Of a stretch of DNA of 64,000 nucleotides, positions 54,050 to 63,676 are shown in pieces. The stretch lies in contig NZ_PITQ01000017.1 in the NCBI RefSeq assembly GCF_002834385.1, positions 1 to 64,000 of the forward strand, written 5' to 3'. The DNA comes from Rahnella sp. AA. GTDB taxonomy: Bacteria; Pseudomonadota; Gammaproteobacteria; Enterobacterales; Enterobacteriaceae. Under the pieces are notes generated by a model. The model did not search any database and had not been told where the DNA came from. It worked only from the letters and a program-made list of their open reading frames with translations. The translations under genes were made by a program, and so were the position numbers. Each line of letters starts with the position of its first letter. Position 1 is the first letter of the stretch.

Positions 54050-55492
54050 TTATTCAACACGCAGTACGCGACTGGTGTTGGTGGTTCCGACGGTACTCAT
54101 CACATCACCCTGAGTGATAATGACCAGATCGCCGGAGAGCAGGTAACCCTTGTCACGTAGTAAATTCACCGCATCCTGAGCACCGGCAACGCCGTCGTTG
54201 ACGCTGTCAAAGAATACAGGCGTCACACCACGGTAGATTGCCGTCAGGTTCAGCGTGTGTTCATGGCGGGACATCGCGAAGATCGGTAGACCAGAACTGA
54301 TACGCGACAACATCAGGGCGGTACGGCCGGACTCGGTCATGGAGATAATCGCAGTAACGCCTTTCAGGTGGTTGGCGGCGTACATGGCGGACATCGCAAT
54401 GGCTTCTTCGATGTTATCGAATTCCACGTCCAGGCGGTGTTTGGAAACGTTGATGCTGGGGATTTTTTCCGCACCCAGACAAACACGCGCCATCGCGGCC
54501 ACGGTTTCTGCCGGGTACTGACCAGCTGCGGTTTCAGCAGATAACATCACCGCATCCGTACCATCCAGCACGGCGTTCGCAACGTCCATAACCTCTGCGC
54601 GGGTCGGCATTGGATTGGTGATCATTGACTCCATCATCTGAGTTGCGGTGATCACCGCACGGTTCAGCTGACGGGCACGGCGGATCAGTTTTTTCTGAAT
54701 ACCCACCAGCTCAGGGTCACCAATTTCAACCCCCAGATCGCCGCGCGCAACCATTACGACGTCGGAGGCCAGAATGATGTCATCCATGGCTTCGTCAGTG
54801 GCAACGGCCTCTGCGCGTTCAACTTTAGACACGATTTGTGCGTTACAGCCTGCGTCGCGGGCCAGGCGGCGCGCATAGTTAAGATCTTCGCCGGTGCGTG
54901 GGAATGAAACTGCCAGGTAATCTACGTCCATTCTGGCCGCAGTAATAATGTCTGCTTTATCTTTTTCAGTCAGGGCTTCGGCGGAAAGGCCGCCACCCAG
55001 CTTATTGATACCTTTATTATTGGAGAGCGGGCCGCCAACGGTAACTTCGGTGAATACTTTCATGCCCTGAACTTCAAGCACTTTCAGCTGCACACGGCCA
55101 TCATCCAGCAACAGGATATCGCCAGGTACAACGTCAGCAGGAAGACCTTTATAATCGATACCCACTTTCTCTTTGTCGCCTTCACCCTTGCTCATGTTGG
55201 CATCGAGCAGGAATTTGTCGCCGATATTGAGGAAGACTTTGCCTTCTTTAAAGGTCGATACGCGAATTTTCGGGCCTTGCAGGTCGCCGAGGATAGCAAC
55301 ATGACGGCCAAGACGGGCGGCAATTTCGCGCACTTTGTTGGCGCGCAGGATGTGGTCTTCAGGGGTACCGTGAGAGAAATTCATACGTACTACGTTTGCA
55401 CCGGCGGCAATGATCTTTTCAAGATTATTGTCACGGTCAGTTGCCGGACCGAGGGTGGTAACGATCTTCGTTCTTCTGAGCCTTCTGGACAT
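54050..55492 (-). CDS. pykA: pyruvate kinase II
   Basis: Converts phosphoenolpyruvate and ADP into pyruvate and ATP, the last glycolytic step. 480 residues, as for Pyk[20 protein letters not shown] start, the catalytic stretch containing KVERAEAV and [11 protein letters not shown], and the C-terminal regulatory domain typical of the AMP-activated isozyme. A HexR box lies upstream (55558-55572). Convergent with no gene; the terminator precedes the dfo region. Confidence 0.96.
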   Translation of the reverse strand: MSRRLRRTKIVTTLGPATDRDNNLEKIIAAGANVVRMNFSHGTPEDHILRANKVREIAARLGRHVAILGDLQGPKIRVSTFKEGKVFLNIGDKFLLDANMSKGEGDKEKVGIDYKGLPADVVPGDILLLDDGRVQLKVLEVQGMKVFTEVTVGGPLSNNKGINKLGGGLSAEALTEKDKADIITAARMDVDYLAVSFPRTGEDLNYARRLARDAGCNAQIVSKVERAEAVATDEAMDDIILASDVVMVARGDLGVEIGDPELVGIQKKLIRRARQLNRAVITATQMMESMITNPMPTRAEVMDVANAVLDGTDAVMLSAETAAGQYPAETVAAMARVCLGAEKIPSINVSKHRLDVEFDNIEEAIAMSAMYAANHLKGVTAIISMTESGRTALMLSRISSGLPIFAMSRHEHTLNLTAIYRGVTPVFFDSVNDGVAGAQDAVNLLRDKGYLLSGDLVIITQGDVMSTVGTTNTSRVLRVE

Positions 55493-55557
55493 GCCTTACT
55501 CCGTTAACTGATGAAACATGGTAATGCAAAAAACAGCGAGCCCACATTGGGTTAAGG

Positions 55558-55572
55558 TGTAATTGTAATACA
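55558..55572. promoter_or_regulatory. HexR box of pykA
   Basis: TGTAATTGTAATACA, with TGTA/TACA ends and 12 of 15 positions shared with TGTAATTAAATTACA, about 65 bases upstream of the pykA start. Confidence 0.65.
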
Positions 55573-55725
55573 AAAGGGTTTCACCTGTGTGACCCGCTGA
55601 CCTCATGCCTGACGTTTGTCGTGCGCACTTTGCGCGTAGATTTTCCGTCAGACTCCCTATTAAATCGGTAATGCATCATTGATATGCTTTATGACTGACT
55701 TGATATGCGGGTTCGCAGGGCGAAC

Positions 55726-56595
55726 TCACTCAAGCAGGTTAGGGACGACAATACCCTTATCAAAGCGCGATTCTTTTAACGCTTCTTTGACCCGCTTCAG
55801 GTTATCTCTGAATTTTGCGCCACGGCGCAATGTAAAACCCGTGGCCAGCACGTCAATCAACGTCAGTTGCGCAATTCGCGAGACCATTGGCATGTAAACG
55901 TCAGTGTCCTCGGGAACGTCGAGCAACAGCGCGAGCGTGGCTTCGTGTGCCAGCGGAGTATTAAAAGAGGTGATGGCGATGACGGTGGCATCGTTTTCGC
56001 GGGCAAGGTGCGCAAGTTCCACCAGATTCTTGGTGCGTCCGGTGTGAGAAATTAGCACGACGACGTCACCTTCGCTGGAATTCATGCAACTCATGCGCTG
56101 CATGACGATATCATCGAAGTAGACCACGGGAATGTTGAACCGGAAAAACTTGTTCATGGCGTCATGCGCGACGGCGGCGGAAGCACCCAGCCCGAAGAAG
56201 GAAATCTTCTTGGCCTGGGTGAGCAAATCGACGGCGCGGTTGATGGCGGCAATGTCCAGGGTGTTTTTCACCTGATCGAGGCTGGCCATCGCGGATTCAA
56301 AGATTTTACTGGTATAAGCGCTGACGCTGTCGCTTTCATCCACGTTACGGTTCACATAAGGCGTACCGTTTGCCAGACTTTGTGCCAGATGCAGTTTAAA
56401 ATCTGGAAACCCTTTTGTGTCGAGACGGCGGCAAAAACGGTTTACAGTAGGCTCACTGACGTCGGCCATGCGGGCCAGAGTGGCGATACTGGAATGGATA
56501 GCAATGTGCGGCGATGCGAGGATAACTTCTGCGACTTTGCGTTCTGACTTGCTCAGAATGTCAAGGCTGGTCTGGATTTTTTCCAATGTATTCAT
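55726..56595 (-). CDS. hexR: HexR, RpiR-family regulator of sugar catabolism
   Basis: 289-residue RpiR-type factor: N-terminal HTH (1-75, VSEPTVNRFCRRLDTKGFP in outline) and a SIS sugar-phosphate domain (about 120-260, FFGLGASAAVAHDAMNKFFR). It senses KDPG and controls zwf, eda, pykA and other central-carbon genes. I start at 56595, which gives the same N-terminus as E. coli HexR. Divergent from zwf across two HexR boxes. Confidence 0.95.
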   Translation of the reverse strand: MNTLEKIQTSLDILSKSERKVAEVILASPHIAIHSSIATLARMADVSEPTVNRFCRRLDTKGFPDFKLHLAQSLANGTPYVNRNVDESDSVSAYTSKIFESAMASLDQVKNTLDIAAINRAVDLLTQAKKISFFGLGASAAVAHDAMNKFFRFNIPVVYFDDIVMQRMSCMNSSEGDVVVLISHTGRTKNLVELAHLARENDATVIAITSFNTPLAHEATLALLLDVPEDTDVYMPMVSRIAQLTLIDVLATGFTLRRGAKFRDNLKRVKEALKESRFDKGIVVPNLLE

Positions 56596-56771
56596 AAGCA
56601 TGCCACTCATAGGTTTCAACGATTTCTTTGAAAAGAGGAAATCATTCTGATTTGATGAAAATATACTACGCGCGTTATGTCGTTGGCAGCGTCAGTCAGG
56701 CGAATTTACGGCTTTTTTTGTCAGAGTTTGACCGAGATCTAACTTTCAGTATGGTAAATTCTGTTCAGTTT

Positions 56772-56786
56772 TGTCATAAAATTACA
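56772..56786. promoter_or_regulatory. HexR box 1
   Basis: TGTCATAAAATTACA; 13 of 15 positions fit TGTAATTAAATTACA. Confidence 0.7.
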
Positions 56787-56906
56787 GAAAACGGTCGGTT
56801 TTCGGCATGCCTGTAATACTTATGACAAAAATGGGGTTTTATCAGGGAGTTATCATACTGTCAGATCAAGGTTTACGGCTTACGGGCAATCAGAGTACAT
56901 TGTTGC

Positions 56907-56921
56907 TGAAATAAAATTACA
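56907..56921. promoter_or_regulatory. HexR box 2, upstream of zwf
   Basis: TGAAATAAAATTACA; 13 of 15 positions fit the consensus. About 85 bases before the zwf start codon. Confidence 0.7.
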
Positions 56922-56925
56922 ATAT

Positions 56926-56950
56926 GTACCCGAGATAATTCGAGTTGCAG
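56926..56950. repeat. ERIC-like terminal fragment
   Basis: Contains AATAATTCGAGTTGCAG-like sequence (here GATAATTCGAGTTGCAG) found at the ends of ERIC elements, but no complete element follows. Confidence 0.4.
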
Positions 56951-57005
56951 CGCACGCACAGGCAACCAGAAATATATTAGGTATTCCTGCATTGAGGAGA
57001 AGAAC

Positions 57006-58481
57006 ATGGCGGTAACTCAGACAGCCCAGGCTTGTGATCTGGTAATTTTCGGTGCAAAGGGCGATCTTGCGCGCCGTAAGCTGTTGCCTTCCCTGTATCA
57101 GTTAGAGAAAGCCGGTCACATTCACCCTGACACACGTATTATCGGCGTCGGACGTGCGGAATGGGACAAAGCGGCCTATACCGAAGTGGTTAAAGAAGCC
57201 CTGACCACCTTCATGAAAGAAACCATTGATCCGGAACTGTGGGACAAGCTCAGCTCCCGTCTTGATTTCTGTAACCTTGATGTCAATGATCTGAAGCATT
57301 TCAAAGTGCTGGGCAAAATGCTTGACCAGCAAAATCGCGCTACCATTAACTATTTCGCGATGCCACCGAGCACGTTCGGCGCAATCTGCCGCGGGCTGGG
57401 CGAGGCCGGGCTGAATAAAGAACCTGCGCGCGTTGTGATGGAGAAACCACTGGGTACCTCGCTTGAGTCTTCTCAGGTCATCAACGATCAGGTGGCGGAA
57501 TACTTTGCGGAGTCTCAGGTTTATCGTATCGACCACTATCTGGGTAAAGAAACGGTACTGAACCTGCTGGCACTGCGTTTTGCCAACAACCTGTTCGCCA
57601 GCAACTGGGATAACCGCACTATCGATCACGTGCAAATCACCGTGGCGGAAGAGGTGGGTATCGAAGGCCGTTGGGGTTACTTCGATAAAGCTGGCCAGAT
57701 GCGCGATATGATCCAGAACCACTTGCTGCAGATCCTGACCATGATTGCCATGTCTCCGCCAGCTGATCTGAGCACCGACCGTATTCGTGATGAGAAGGTG
57801 AAGGTGCTGCGTTCCCTGCGCCGTATTGATCAATCCAACGTGCGCGAAACCACCGTACGCGGTCAGTATACCGCCGGTTTCGTCCAGGGCAAAAAAGTGC
57901 CGGGTTATCTGGAAGAAGAAGGCGCGAACAAAACCAGCAGCACCGAAACCTTCGTGTCTATCCGTGTGGATATCGACAACTGGCAGTGGGCCGGTGTGCC
58001 GTTCTACCTGCGTACCGGTAAACGTCTGCCGAGCAAATGTTCAGAAGTTGTGGTGTATTTCAAAAATCCGGCGCTGAACCTGTTCCGTGATTCCTACCAG
58101 CAGTTGCCGCAAAATAAGCTGACCATTCGCCTGCAGCCGGATGAAGGTATCGAGATTGAAGTGCTGAACAAAGTCCCGGGTCTGGAGCACAAACATCGTT
58201 TGCAAACCACGAAACTGGATCTGAGCTTCACCGAAACCTTTAACGAGCAGCACATCGCGGATGCTTACGAGCGCCTGCTGCTGGAGACCATGCGGGGCAT
58301 TCAGGCTCTGTTCGTCCGCCGTGACGAAGTCGAAGAAGCCTGGAAATGGGTCGACTCCATCATGAATGCGTGGGCGGCGGAAAGCGAAGCACCAAAACCG
58401 TATCAGTCCGGTACATGGGGGCCTGTGGCATCCGTGGCAATGATCACCCGCGATGGCCGTTCCTGGAACGAGCTCGAGTAA
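57006..58481 (+). CDS. zwf: glucose-6-phosphate dehydrogenase
   Basis: 491 residues. Oxidises glucose-6-phosphate to 6-phosphogluconolactone with NADP. The coenzyme site [11 protein letters not shown] is at about 15-25, and the active-site motif RIDHYLGKE at about 176-184. GAGGAGA ribosome site. Between hexR and eda, as in other enterics, but no edd gene lies between zwf and eda. Confidence 0.97.
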   Translation: MAVTQTAQACDLVIFGAKGDLARRKLLPSLYQLEKAGHIHPDTRIIGVGRAEWDKAAYTEVVKEALTTFMKETIDPELWDKLSSRLDFCNLDVNDLKHFKVLGKMLDQQNRATINYFAMPPSTFGAICRGLGEAGLNKEPARVVMEKPLGTSLESSQVINDQVAEYFAESQVYRIDHYLGKETVLNLLALRFANNLFASNWDNRTIDHVQITVAEEVGIEGRWGYFDKAGQMRDMIQNHLLQILTMIAMSPPADLSTDRIRDEKVKVLRSLRRIDQSNVRETTVRGQYTAGFVQGKKVPGYLEEEGANKTSSTETFVSIRVDIDNWQWAGVPFYLRTGKRLPSKCSEVVVYFKNPALNLFRDSYQQLPQNKLTIRLQPDEGIEIEVLNKVPGLEHKHRLQTTKLDLSFTETFNEQHIADAYERLLLETMRGIQALFVRRDEVEEAWKWVDSIMNAWAAESEAPKPYQSGTWGPVASVAMITRDGRSWNELE

Positions 58482-58490
58482 CGGGTCATC

Positions 58491-58522
58491 AAAAAAAGAC
58501 GCTGCTTATGCAGCGTTTTTTT
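58491..58522 (+). terminator. terminator of zwf
   Basis: GACGCTGC-TTAT-GCAGCGTT stem followed by T. Confidence 0.85.
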
Positions 58523-58668
58523 ATGAAACATCAATTCTTTTAGCAGTTAGGAATAGTAGTATCGTCCAATCGGGTGTGGTCGGTCACCAGTAACGCAATT
58601 TGCTGGTCCCTGTGGCAGGGGCGCGCCATCAATCACAACGGTGCCTGCGGGCATAAATGGAGAACGAG

Positions 58669-59310
58669 ATGAAAAACTGGAAAACAAGCGCGGAACAAAT
58701 TCTGACCTCAGGGCCGGTTGTTCCTGTGATTGTTATCAATAAACTGGAACATGCCGTTCCGCTGGCGAAAGCGTTAGTTGCCGGTGGTGTGCGTGTTCTG
58801 GAAGTCACCTTGCGTACCGCATGTGCGATGGATGCGATCCGTGCTATTGCGAAAGAAGTGCCGGATGCCATTATTGGCGCAGGTACGGTGCTTAATCCTG
58901 AACAACTGGCTGAAGTGACAGAAGCCGGTGCCCAGTTTGCGATTAGCCCGGGCCTGACGGAACCTTTGCTGAAAGCGGCTAACGCCGGTTCTATCCCGCT
59001 GATCCCGGGGATTTGCACTGTGTCAGAACTGATGATGGGTCTGGATGCTGGCCTGCGTGAATTCAAATTCTTCCCGGCGGAAGCCAACGGCGGCGTGAAA
59101 GCGTTGCAGGCGATTGCCGGTCCGTTCCCTCAGGTCCGTTTCTGCCCGACCGGTGGGATTTCGCCGAAGAACTACCGTGACTATCTGGCGCTGAAAAGCG
59201 TGCTGTGCATCGGTGGTTCATGGCTGGTGCCTGCCGACGCGCTGGAAAGCGGTGACTATGCACGTATCACTGAGTTGGCGAAAGAAGCCGTTGCAGGCGC
59301 AAAAGCATAA
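58669..59310 (+). CDS. eda: KDPG/KHG aldolase
   Basis: Class I aldolase of the Entner-Doudoroff pathway, 213 residues. Glu45 (VLEVTLR) and the Schiff-base Lys133 (EFKFFPAE) are at the same positions as in E. coli Eda. I start at 58669 (GGAG upstream). Without a neighbouring edd, the enzyme may mainly serve hexuronate or KHG breakdown here, or edd lies elsewhere. Confidence 0.97.
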   Translation: MKNWKTSAEQILTSGPVVPVIVINKLEHAVPLAKALVAGGVRVLEVTLRTACAMDAIRAIAKEVPDAIIGAGTVLNPEQLAEVTEAGAQFAISPGLTEPLLKAANAGSIPLIPGICTVSELMMGLDAGLREFKFFPAEANGGVKALQAIAGPFPQVRFCPTGGISPKNYRDYLALKSVLCIGGSWLVPADALESGDYARITELAKEAVAGAKA

Positions 59311-59435
59311 TACCCGTCATCCTTCGGGCCGCCTCTGCGTTGGCTGCCCTCGCGAACCCCGGTCACATACTGAATGTATGCTTCCGGGGATTCACTCAGT
59401 TGCCGCCTTGATGCGACCCGAATTTCTAGGGTATT
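59309..59435. repeat. ERIC element, complete
   Basis: 127-bp imperfect palindrome directly after eda. It contains the ERIC blocks TGCGTTGGCTGCCCTCGC, CGGTCACATACTGAATGTATG-like centre and GGGGATTCACTCAGTTGCCG in order, and ends ACCC...GGGTAT. Length equals that of the standard element. Confidence 0.85.
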
Positions 59436-59445
59436 TCAAAATGTG

Positions 59446-59470
59446 AAAACCTCCCGCGGGAGGTTTTTTT
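59446..59470. terminator. bidirectional terminator, eda/yoaB
   Basis: AAAACCTCCCGCGGGAGGTTTTTTT, a perfect stem between the converging eda and yoaB transcripts. Confidence 0.88.
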
Positions 59471-59488
59471 ACATCTGCGATCCGGCGC

Positions 59489-59833
59489 TTAGCGTGCTGC
59501 GATGATCTTAATTTCGATTTTGTATTTCGGGTTCATCAGGTTTGCCTGCACGGTGCAGCGAACCGGCGCGTTACCCGGTGACACCCACGCATCCCAGGCT
59601 TCGTTCATGGCCGGGAAATCTTCCTTGTGAACCAGAAACAACGTGGCATCGAGAATTTTGCTCTTGTCTGAACCGGCTTCTGTCAGCACGGCATCAATGA
59701 TGGCCAGTGTTTCAGCGGTCTGATCTTTGGCATTCGCATCCAGATTTTCCGGCACGGCGGTGTAGTAAATAGTGTCGTTGTGGATGACCACATCAGACAT
59801 ACGTGGCTCAGGTCGGATCCTTTCGATAGTCAT
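59489..59833 (-). CDS. yoaB: RidA-family protein YoaB
   Basis: 114-residue RidA/YjgF-family trimer. Family members hydrolyse reactive enamines/imines; the arginine in PVRCTVQA near residue 84 is the catalytic one in RidA proteins. Matches E. coli YoaB closely, including the start of the motif SDVVIHNDTIYYT. Divergent from yoaA, as in E. coli. Confidence 0.93.
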   Translation of the reverse strand: MTIERIRPEPRMSDVVIHNDTIYYTAVPENLDANAKDQTAETLAIIDAVLTEAGSDKSKILDATLFLVHKEDFPAMNEAWDAWVSPGNAPVRCTVQANLMNPKYKIEIKIIAAR

Positions 59834-59977
59834 ATTGTTGTGCTCCTGTTAGTCACTTTTTATTGATGGCGGTAAGGGTAACACAAAGGCTTGCTGCGTT
59901 GGATTGGCAGATGACGGTGGCGGTGAGGGCGTTCGGTTGGCATAATCACTGCTGATCCGTACAGGTAGAGAGATTCA

Positions 59978-61891
59978 GTGACAGACGATTTTGCAACAGA
60001 TGGCGCCCTGGCGCAGAAAATTGAAGGTTTCAAACCCCGTGAACCGCAGCGTCTGATGGCGCAGGCCGTCAGCAAAGCCATCAGCGGAAAACAGGGACTG
60101 GTCGTTGAGGCCGGAACCGGAACCGGGAAAACCTACGCCTATCTCGCGCCGGCATTACGTTCGGGCAAAAAAGTCATTATTTCTACCGGATCGAAGAATC
60201 TGCAGGACCAGCTCTATTCCCGTGACCTGCCGAAAGTCGCTTCTGCGCTGCAATTCAAAGGCCGTCTGGCGCTGCTCAAAGGCCGCTCAAACTATTTGTG
60301 CCTTGAGCGGCTGGAGCAGCAATCGCTTTCCGGCGGTGAGCTCGCCAGCCAGGCGCTGAGCGAACTGGCGCACCTGCGGCACTGGTCGAGCAGCACGGAA
60401 GAAGGTGATATCAGCACCTGCACCGTGGTGCCGGAAGACAGTTTTGTCTGGCCGCTGGTCACCAGTACCAACGATAACTGCCTGGGCAGCGACTGCCCGC
60501 TGTATAAAGAATGTTTCGTCGTCAAAGCCCGCCGTAAGGCGATGGATGCTGACGTTGTGGTTGTGAACCATCACCTTTTTATGGCCGATATGGTGGTCAA
60601 AGAGAGCGGCTTCGGAGAGCTTATCCCGCAGGCTGATGTGATGATTTTTGACGAAGCCCATCAGATCCCCGATATTGCCAGCCAGTATTTTGGCCAGCAG
60701 GTGACCAGCCGTCAGTTGCTGGACATGGCGAAAGACATCACTATCGCTTACCGCACGGAAGTGCGTGATTCGGTGCAGTTGCAGAAAAGCGCCGACCGTC
60801 TGAGCCAGAGCACAATGGATTTCCGTCTGGCGCTCGGTGAGCCGGGTTTTCGCGGCAATCTGCGCGACGTGCTCAACCAGCCCGCGATTCAGCGCGCGCT
60901 TTTGCTGCTCGACGACGCACTGGAGCTTTGCTATGACGTGGTCAAACTGTCTCTCGGACGCTCGGCCTTGCTGGACGCCGCCTTCGAGCGCGCCACGCTC
61001 TATCGCAACCGTCTCAAGCGCCTGAAAGATGTGTCGATCCCCGGCTACAGCTACTGGTATGAATGTAATTCCCGTCATTTCGTTCTGGCGCTGACGCCGC
61101 TGTCAGTCACCGATAAATTCAGCGAAATGATGAAAGAAAAGCCGGGAGCGTGGATTTTCACATCTGCAACGCTTTCGGTGAACGATCAGTTGCATCATTT
61201 CACCGAACGTCTCGGGCTGGATGAGGCAGAGACATTGCTGCTGCCCAGCCCGTTTGATTACGCCAAACAGGCGCTGTTGTGCGTGCCGCGTTTCCTGCCT
61301 GAATCGAACGGCCAGGGCAGCTCCAAACAGCTGGCGCGCATGCTCCGGCCACTGATTGAAGCCAACAAAGGCCGCTGTTTCTTCCTGTGTACGTCGCACA
61401 AAATGATGCGCGAACTGGCGGAGGAATTCCGTGCCAGCCTGACGCTGCCGGTGTTATTGCAGGGGGAGACCAGCAAAGGCCAGCTCCTGGCGCAGTTTGT
61501 CGAAGCGGGTAATGCGTTGCTGGTGGCAACCAGCAGTTTCTGGGAAGGCGTGGATGTACGCGGCGACGCGCTGTCGTGCGTCATTATCGATAAATTGCCG
61601 TTTACCTCGCCGGACGATCCGCTGCTTAAAGCGCGCATCGAAGATTGTCGCTTGCGCGGCGGCGATCCGTTCAATGACGTACAATTACCGGATGCGGTCA
61701 TTACGCTCAAACAGGGCGTCGGGCGTCTTATCCGTGACACCGATGACCGTGGCGTGATGGTGATTTGCGACAACCGGCTGGTTATGCGCCCGTATGGTGA
61801 AGTTTTCCTCAACAGTTTGCCGCCGACGCCGCGTACGCGCTCGCTTGCACAAGCGATACGCTTTTTACAGAACGTGGAAGAGCAGAAATAG
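59978..61891 (+). CDS. yoaA: Fe-S helicase-like protein YoaA
   Basis: 637-residue XPD/DinG-type DNA helicase. GTG start. Walker A GTGTGKT, four Cys for the iron-sulfur cluster (in YLCLERL, STCTVV, NCLGSDC and YKECF regions), DEAH box, and C-terminal VGRLIRD. In E. coli YoaA works with the DNA polymerase III chi subunit in DNA repair. Divergent from yoaB. Confidence 0.96.
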   Translation: MTDDFATDGALAQKIEGFKPREPQRLMAQAVSKAISGKQGLVVEAGTGTGKTYAYLAPALRSGKKVIISTGSKNLQDQLYSRDLPKVASALQFKGRLALLKGRSNYLCLERLEQQSLSGGELASQALSELAHLRHWSSSTEEGDISTCTVVPEDSFVWPLVTSTNDNCLGSDCPLYKECFVVKARRKAMDADVVVVNHHLFMADMVVKESGFGELIPQADVMIFDEAHQIPDIASQYFGQQVTSRQLLDMAKDITIAYRTEVRDSVQLQKSADRLSQSTMDFRLALGEPGFRGNLRDVLNQPAIQRALLLLDDALELCYDVVKLSLGRSALLDAAFERATLYRNRLKRLKDVSIPGYSYWYECNSRHFVLALTPLSVTDKFSEMMKEKPGAWIFTSATLSVNDQLHHFTERLGLDEAETLLLPSPFDYAKQALLCVPRFLPESNGQGSSKQLARMLRPLIEANKGRCFFLCTSHKMMRELAEEFRASLTLPVLLQGETSKGQLLAQFVEAGNALLVATSSFWEGVDVRGDALSCVIIDKLPFTSPDDPLLKARIEDCRLRGGDPFNDVQLPDAVITLKQGVGRLIRDTDDRGVMVICDNRLVMRPYGEVFLNSLPPTPRTRSLAQAIRFLQNVEEQK

Positions 61892-61963
61892 CCTTCACGT
61901 TATGTTAGGATAGCGCCCCGAAAAAAGGCCCTAACTTATTCATTTCCCCGCCTGAGGTTTGGC

Positions 61964-62665
61964 ATGTCCACGCGAATTTTAGCAATTGATACGGCGACAG
62001 AAGCCTGTTCGGTTGCGCTATACAATGAGGGCGAAACGCTCGCTCATTTTGAACTCTGCGCCCGCGAACATACGCAGCGTATTTTGCCGCTGGTGCAACA
62101 GATCCTGGCTGAAGCGGGCCTGACGCTCAATCAGCTTGATGCTCTGGCCTTTGGCCGCGGGCCGGGCAGTTTTACCGGCGTGCGTATCGGTATCGGTATG
62201 GCGCAGGGGCTGTCGCTTGGCGCTGAGCTGCCTCTGTTGCCGGTCTCCACATTACAGACCATGGCGCAGGGCGCGTATCGCCAGACCGGCGCTGAAAACG
62301 TACTGGCCGCCATCGATGCGCGTATGGGAGAAGTGTACTGGGGCGAATTCTCCCGGAATGCCCTGGGCGTCTGGAGTGGCGAAAATACCGAAAAAGTGGT
62401 CAAACCTGAGCAAATCATCGAACAGGCCGGTTCACTGACCGGACGTTTTGCGACCGTCGGTACCGGTTGGGAGGCTTATCCGCATTTGTTGGGTGAATCT
62501 CCGGTTGCAGAATTATTTGATGGCAAAATGTTACTGCCGCACGCGGAAGATATGCTGCTGCTGGCGCTCCGGCTCTGGGAAGACGGCGTACGCGTGGATC
62601 CTGAAGATGCTGAACCCACGTATCTGCGCAACGAAGTTACGTGGAAAAAGCTGCCGGGCCGGTAA
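61964..62665 (+). CDS. tsaB: tRNA t6A modification protein TsaB
   Basis: 233 residues, ASKHA fold. Partner of TsaD, TsaE and TsaC in making N6-threonylcarbamoyladenosine on tRNAs. Begins with [16 protein letters not shown] and has [14 protein letters not shown]. Follows yoaA by 72 bases, as in E. coli (yeaZ). Confidence 0.96.
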   Translation: MSTRILAIDTATEACSVALYNEGETLAHFELCAREHTQRILPLVQQILAEAGLTLNQLDALAFGRGPGSFTGVRIGIGMAQGLSLGAELPLLPVSTLQTMAQGAYRQTGAENVLAAIDARMGEVYWGEFSRNALGVWSGENTEKVVKPEQIIEQAGSLTGRFATVGTGWEAYPHLLGESPVAELFDGKMLLPHAEDMLLLALRLWEDGVRVDPEDAEPTYLRNEVTWKKLPGR

Positions 62666-62727
62666 GTTACCGCAACTTGTGTTCTTAAAAGTGGTCAACA
62701 TTAAGAGTATGCACAGGAGTCATCGCA

Positions 62728-63360
62728 ATGCGTAAGTGGTCAGCAGTCCAGCCGTTTTCGGTTCAGACAGGTAAGAAATGGGCGTTGAGCGCGGTCGCGC
62801 TGAGCGTTCTGGTGTTGTCAGGGTGTGTCACCGTTCCGGATGAAATTCGCGGAACTACGGCAACGCCGCAAATGAATTTACAGGCGGTGCAGGGCGCACC
62901 GAATCTGTATGTCGGGCAGGAGTCGCGTTTTGGTGGCAAGGTGGTTTCGGTGACCAACTTGCAAAACAAAACTCGTCTTGAAATTGCGACTGTCCCGCTT
63001 GACGAAGGTGCACGACCGATTTTGGGTGCTGCTTCACGCGGGCGGATCATGGCTTACATTAACGGTTTTGTGGATCCTGTCGATTACCGCAACCAGTTAG
63101 TGACTGTGGTCGGGCCGATCACCGGTGTTGAAAAAGGGACGATCGGGCAGACGTCGTATGATTTTGTGACGGTGAACGTTAACAGCTATAAACGCTGGCG
63201 GGTAGAACAGCAGGTGGTGATGCCGCCTCAACCGATAGGCCCGTGGGGCTATGGTTTCGGTGGGCCTTATGATTCATGGGGGCGAGGGTTTGGGCCCGGC
63301 TGGGGGCCTGGTTGGTATAACGCGGCACCCGCACGGGTCGAAAGCGTCGTCACAGAATAG
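62728..63360 (+). CDS. yeaY: Slp-family outer-membrane lipoprotein YeaY
   Basis: 210-residue lipoprotein of the Slp/YeaY family, with lipobox LVLSGC and the family motifs [14 protein letters not shown] and [11 protein letters not shown]. It ends [16 protein letters not shown], as YeaY proteins do. Follows tsaB by 62 bases. Role: outer-membrane lipoprotein of unknown exact function, stationary-phase related in family members. Confidence 0.9.
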   Translation: MRKWSAVQPFSVQTGKKWALSAVALSVLVLSGCVTVPDEIRGTTATPQMNLQAVQGAPNLYVGQESRFGGKVVSVTNLQNKTRLEIATVPLDEGARPILGAASRGRIMAYINGFVDPVDYRNQLVTVVGPITGVEKGTIGQTSYDFVTVNVNSYKRWRVEQQVVMPPQPIGPWGYGFGGPYDSWGRGFGPGWGPGWYNAAPARVESVVTE

Positions 63361-63480
63361 CGCCCCTGCGCCGCACGGTAACCCGCCTGATCACGGTGCA
63401 TCACCGTTGCTACCTGCGGCAACCGTAAGACCGGCTCCGGCGCACCTTGTGCCGCCGCCGGAGAAGTGAAGATCGTTGTT

Positions 63481-63513
63481 AAGGCGGCTTAAATGCCGCC
63501 TTTTTATTTTTTT
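63481..63513 (+). terminator. terminator after yeaY
   Basis: AAGGCGGC / GCCGCCTTTTT stem with a long T-rich tail. Confidence 0.85.
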
Positions 63514-63586
63514 AGCCAGGGATGGCTGTAATCCGCGGTCGCAGAAATAGTGACCCGCCTCTCAACCTCGACATTGTTTGAAACGC

Positions 63587-63603
63587 AACTGGTAAGCTGA
63601 GTT
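63587..63603. promoter_or_regulatory. FadR-like operator of fadD
   Basis: AACTGGTAAGCTGAGTT, similar to the FadR site in front of E. coli fadD (AGCTGGTATGATGAGTT). About 75 bases upstream of the start codon. Confidence 0.65.
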
Positions 63604-63676
63604 AAAATATTGTTAAAGACGTGATAAAACTCGTCGAACAGAGATGGCAACAGAACATGATTTCAGGAGTGATACC

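Larger units (their letters stand above)
56596..57005. other. hexR-zwf divergent control region
   Basis: 410 AT-rich bases holding two HexR boxes and, at 56926-56950, a short segment (TACCCGAGATAATTCGAGTTGCAG) that looks like a truncated ERIC end. No extra gene. Confidence 0.7.
63361..63676. other. yeaY-fadD intergenic region
   Basis: Contains a terminator and a FadR-like site. A Pro/Ala-rich frame continues after the yeaY stop for 36 codons in another reading frame; I reject it as a gene (see rejected list). Confidence 0.7.

Noticed and set aside
63251-63469. Pro/Ala-rich frame overlapping the end of yeaY, possible frameshifted tail
   Set aside because: The yeaY product already ends like other family members ([10 protein letters not shown]), so no frameshift is needed.
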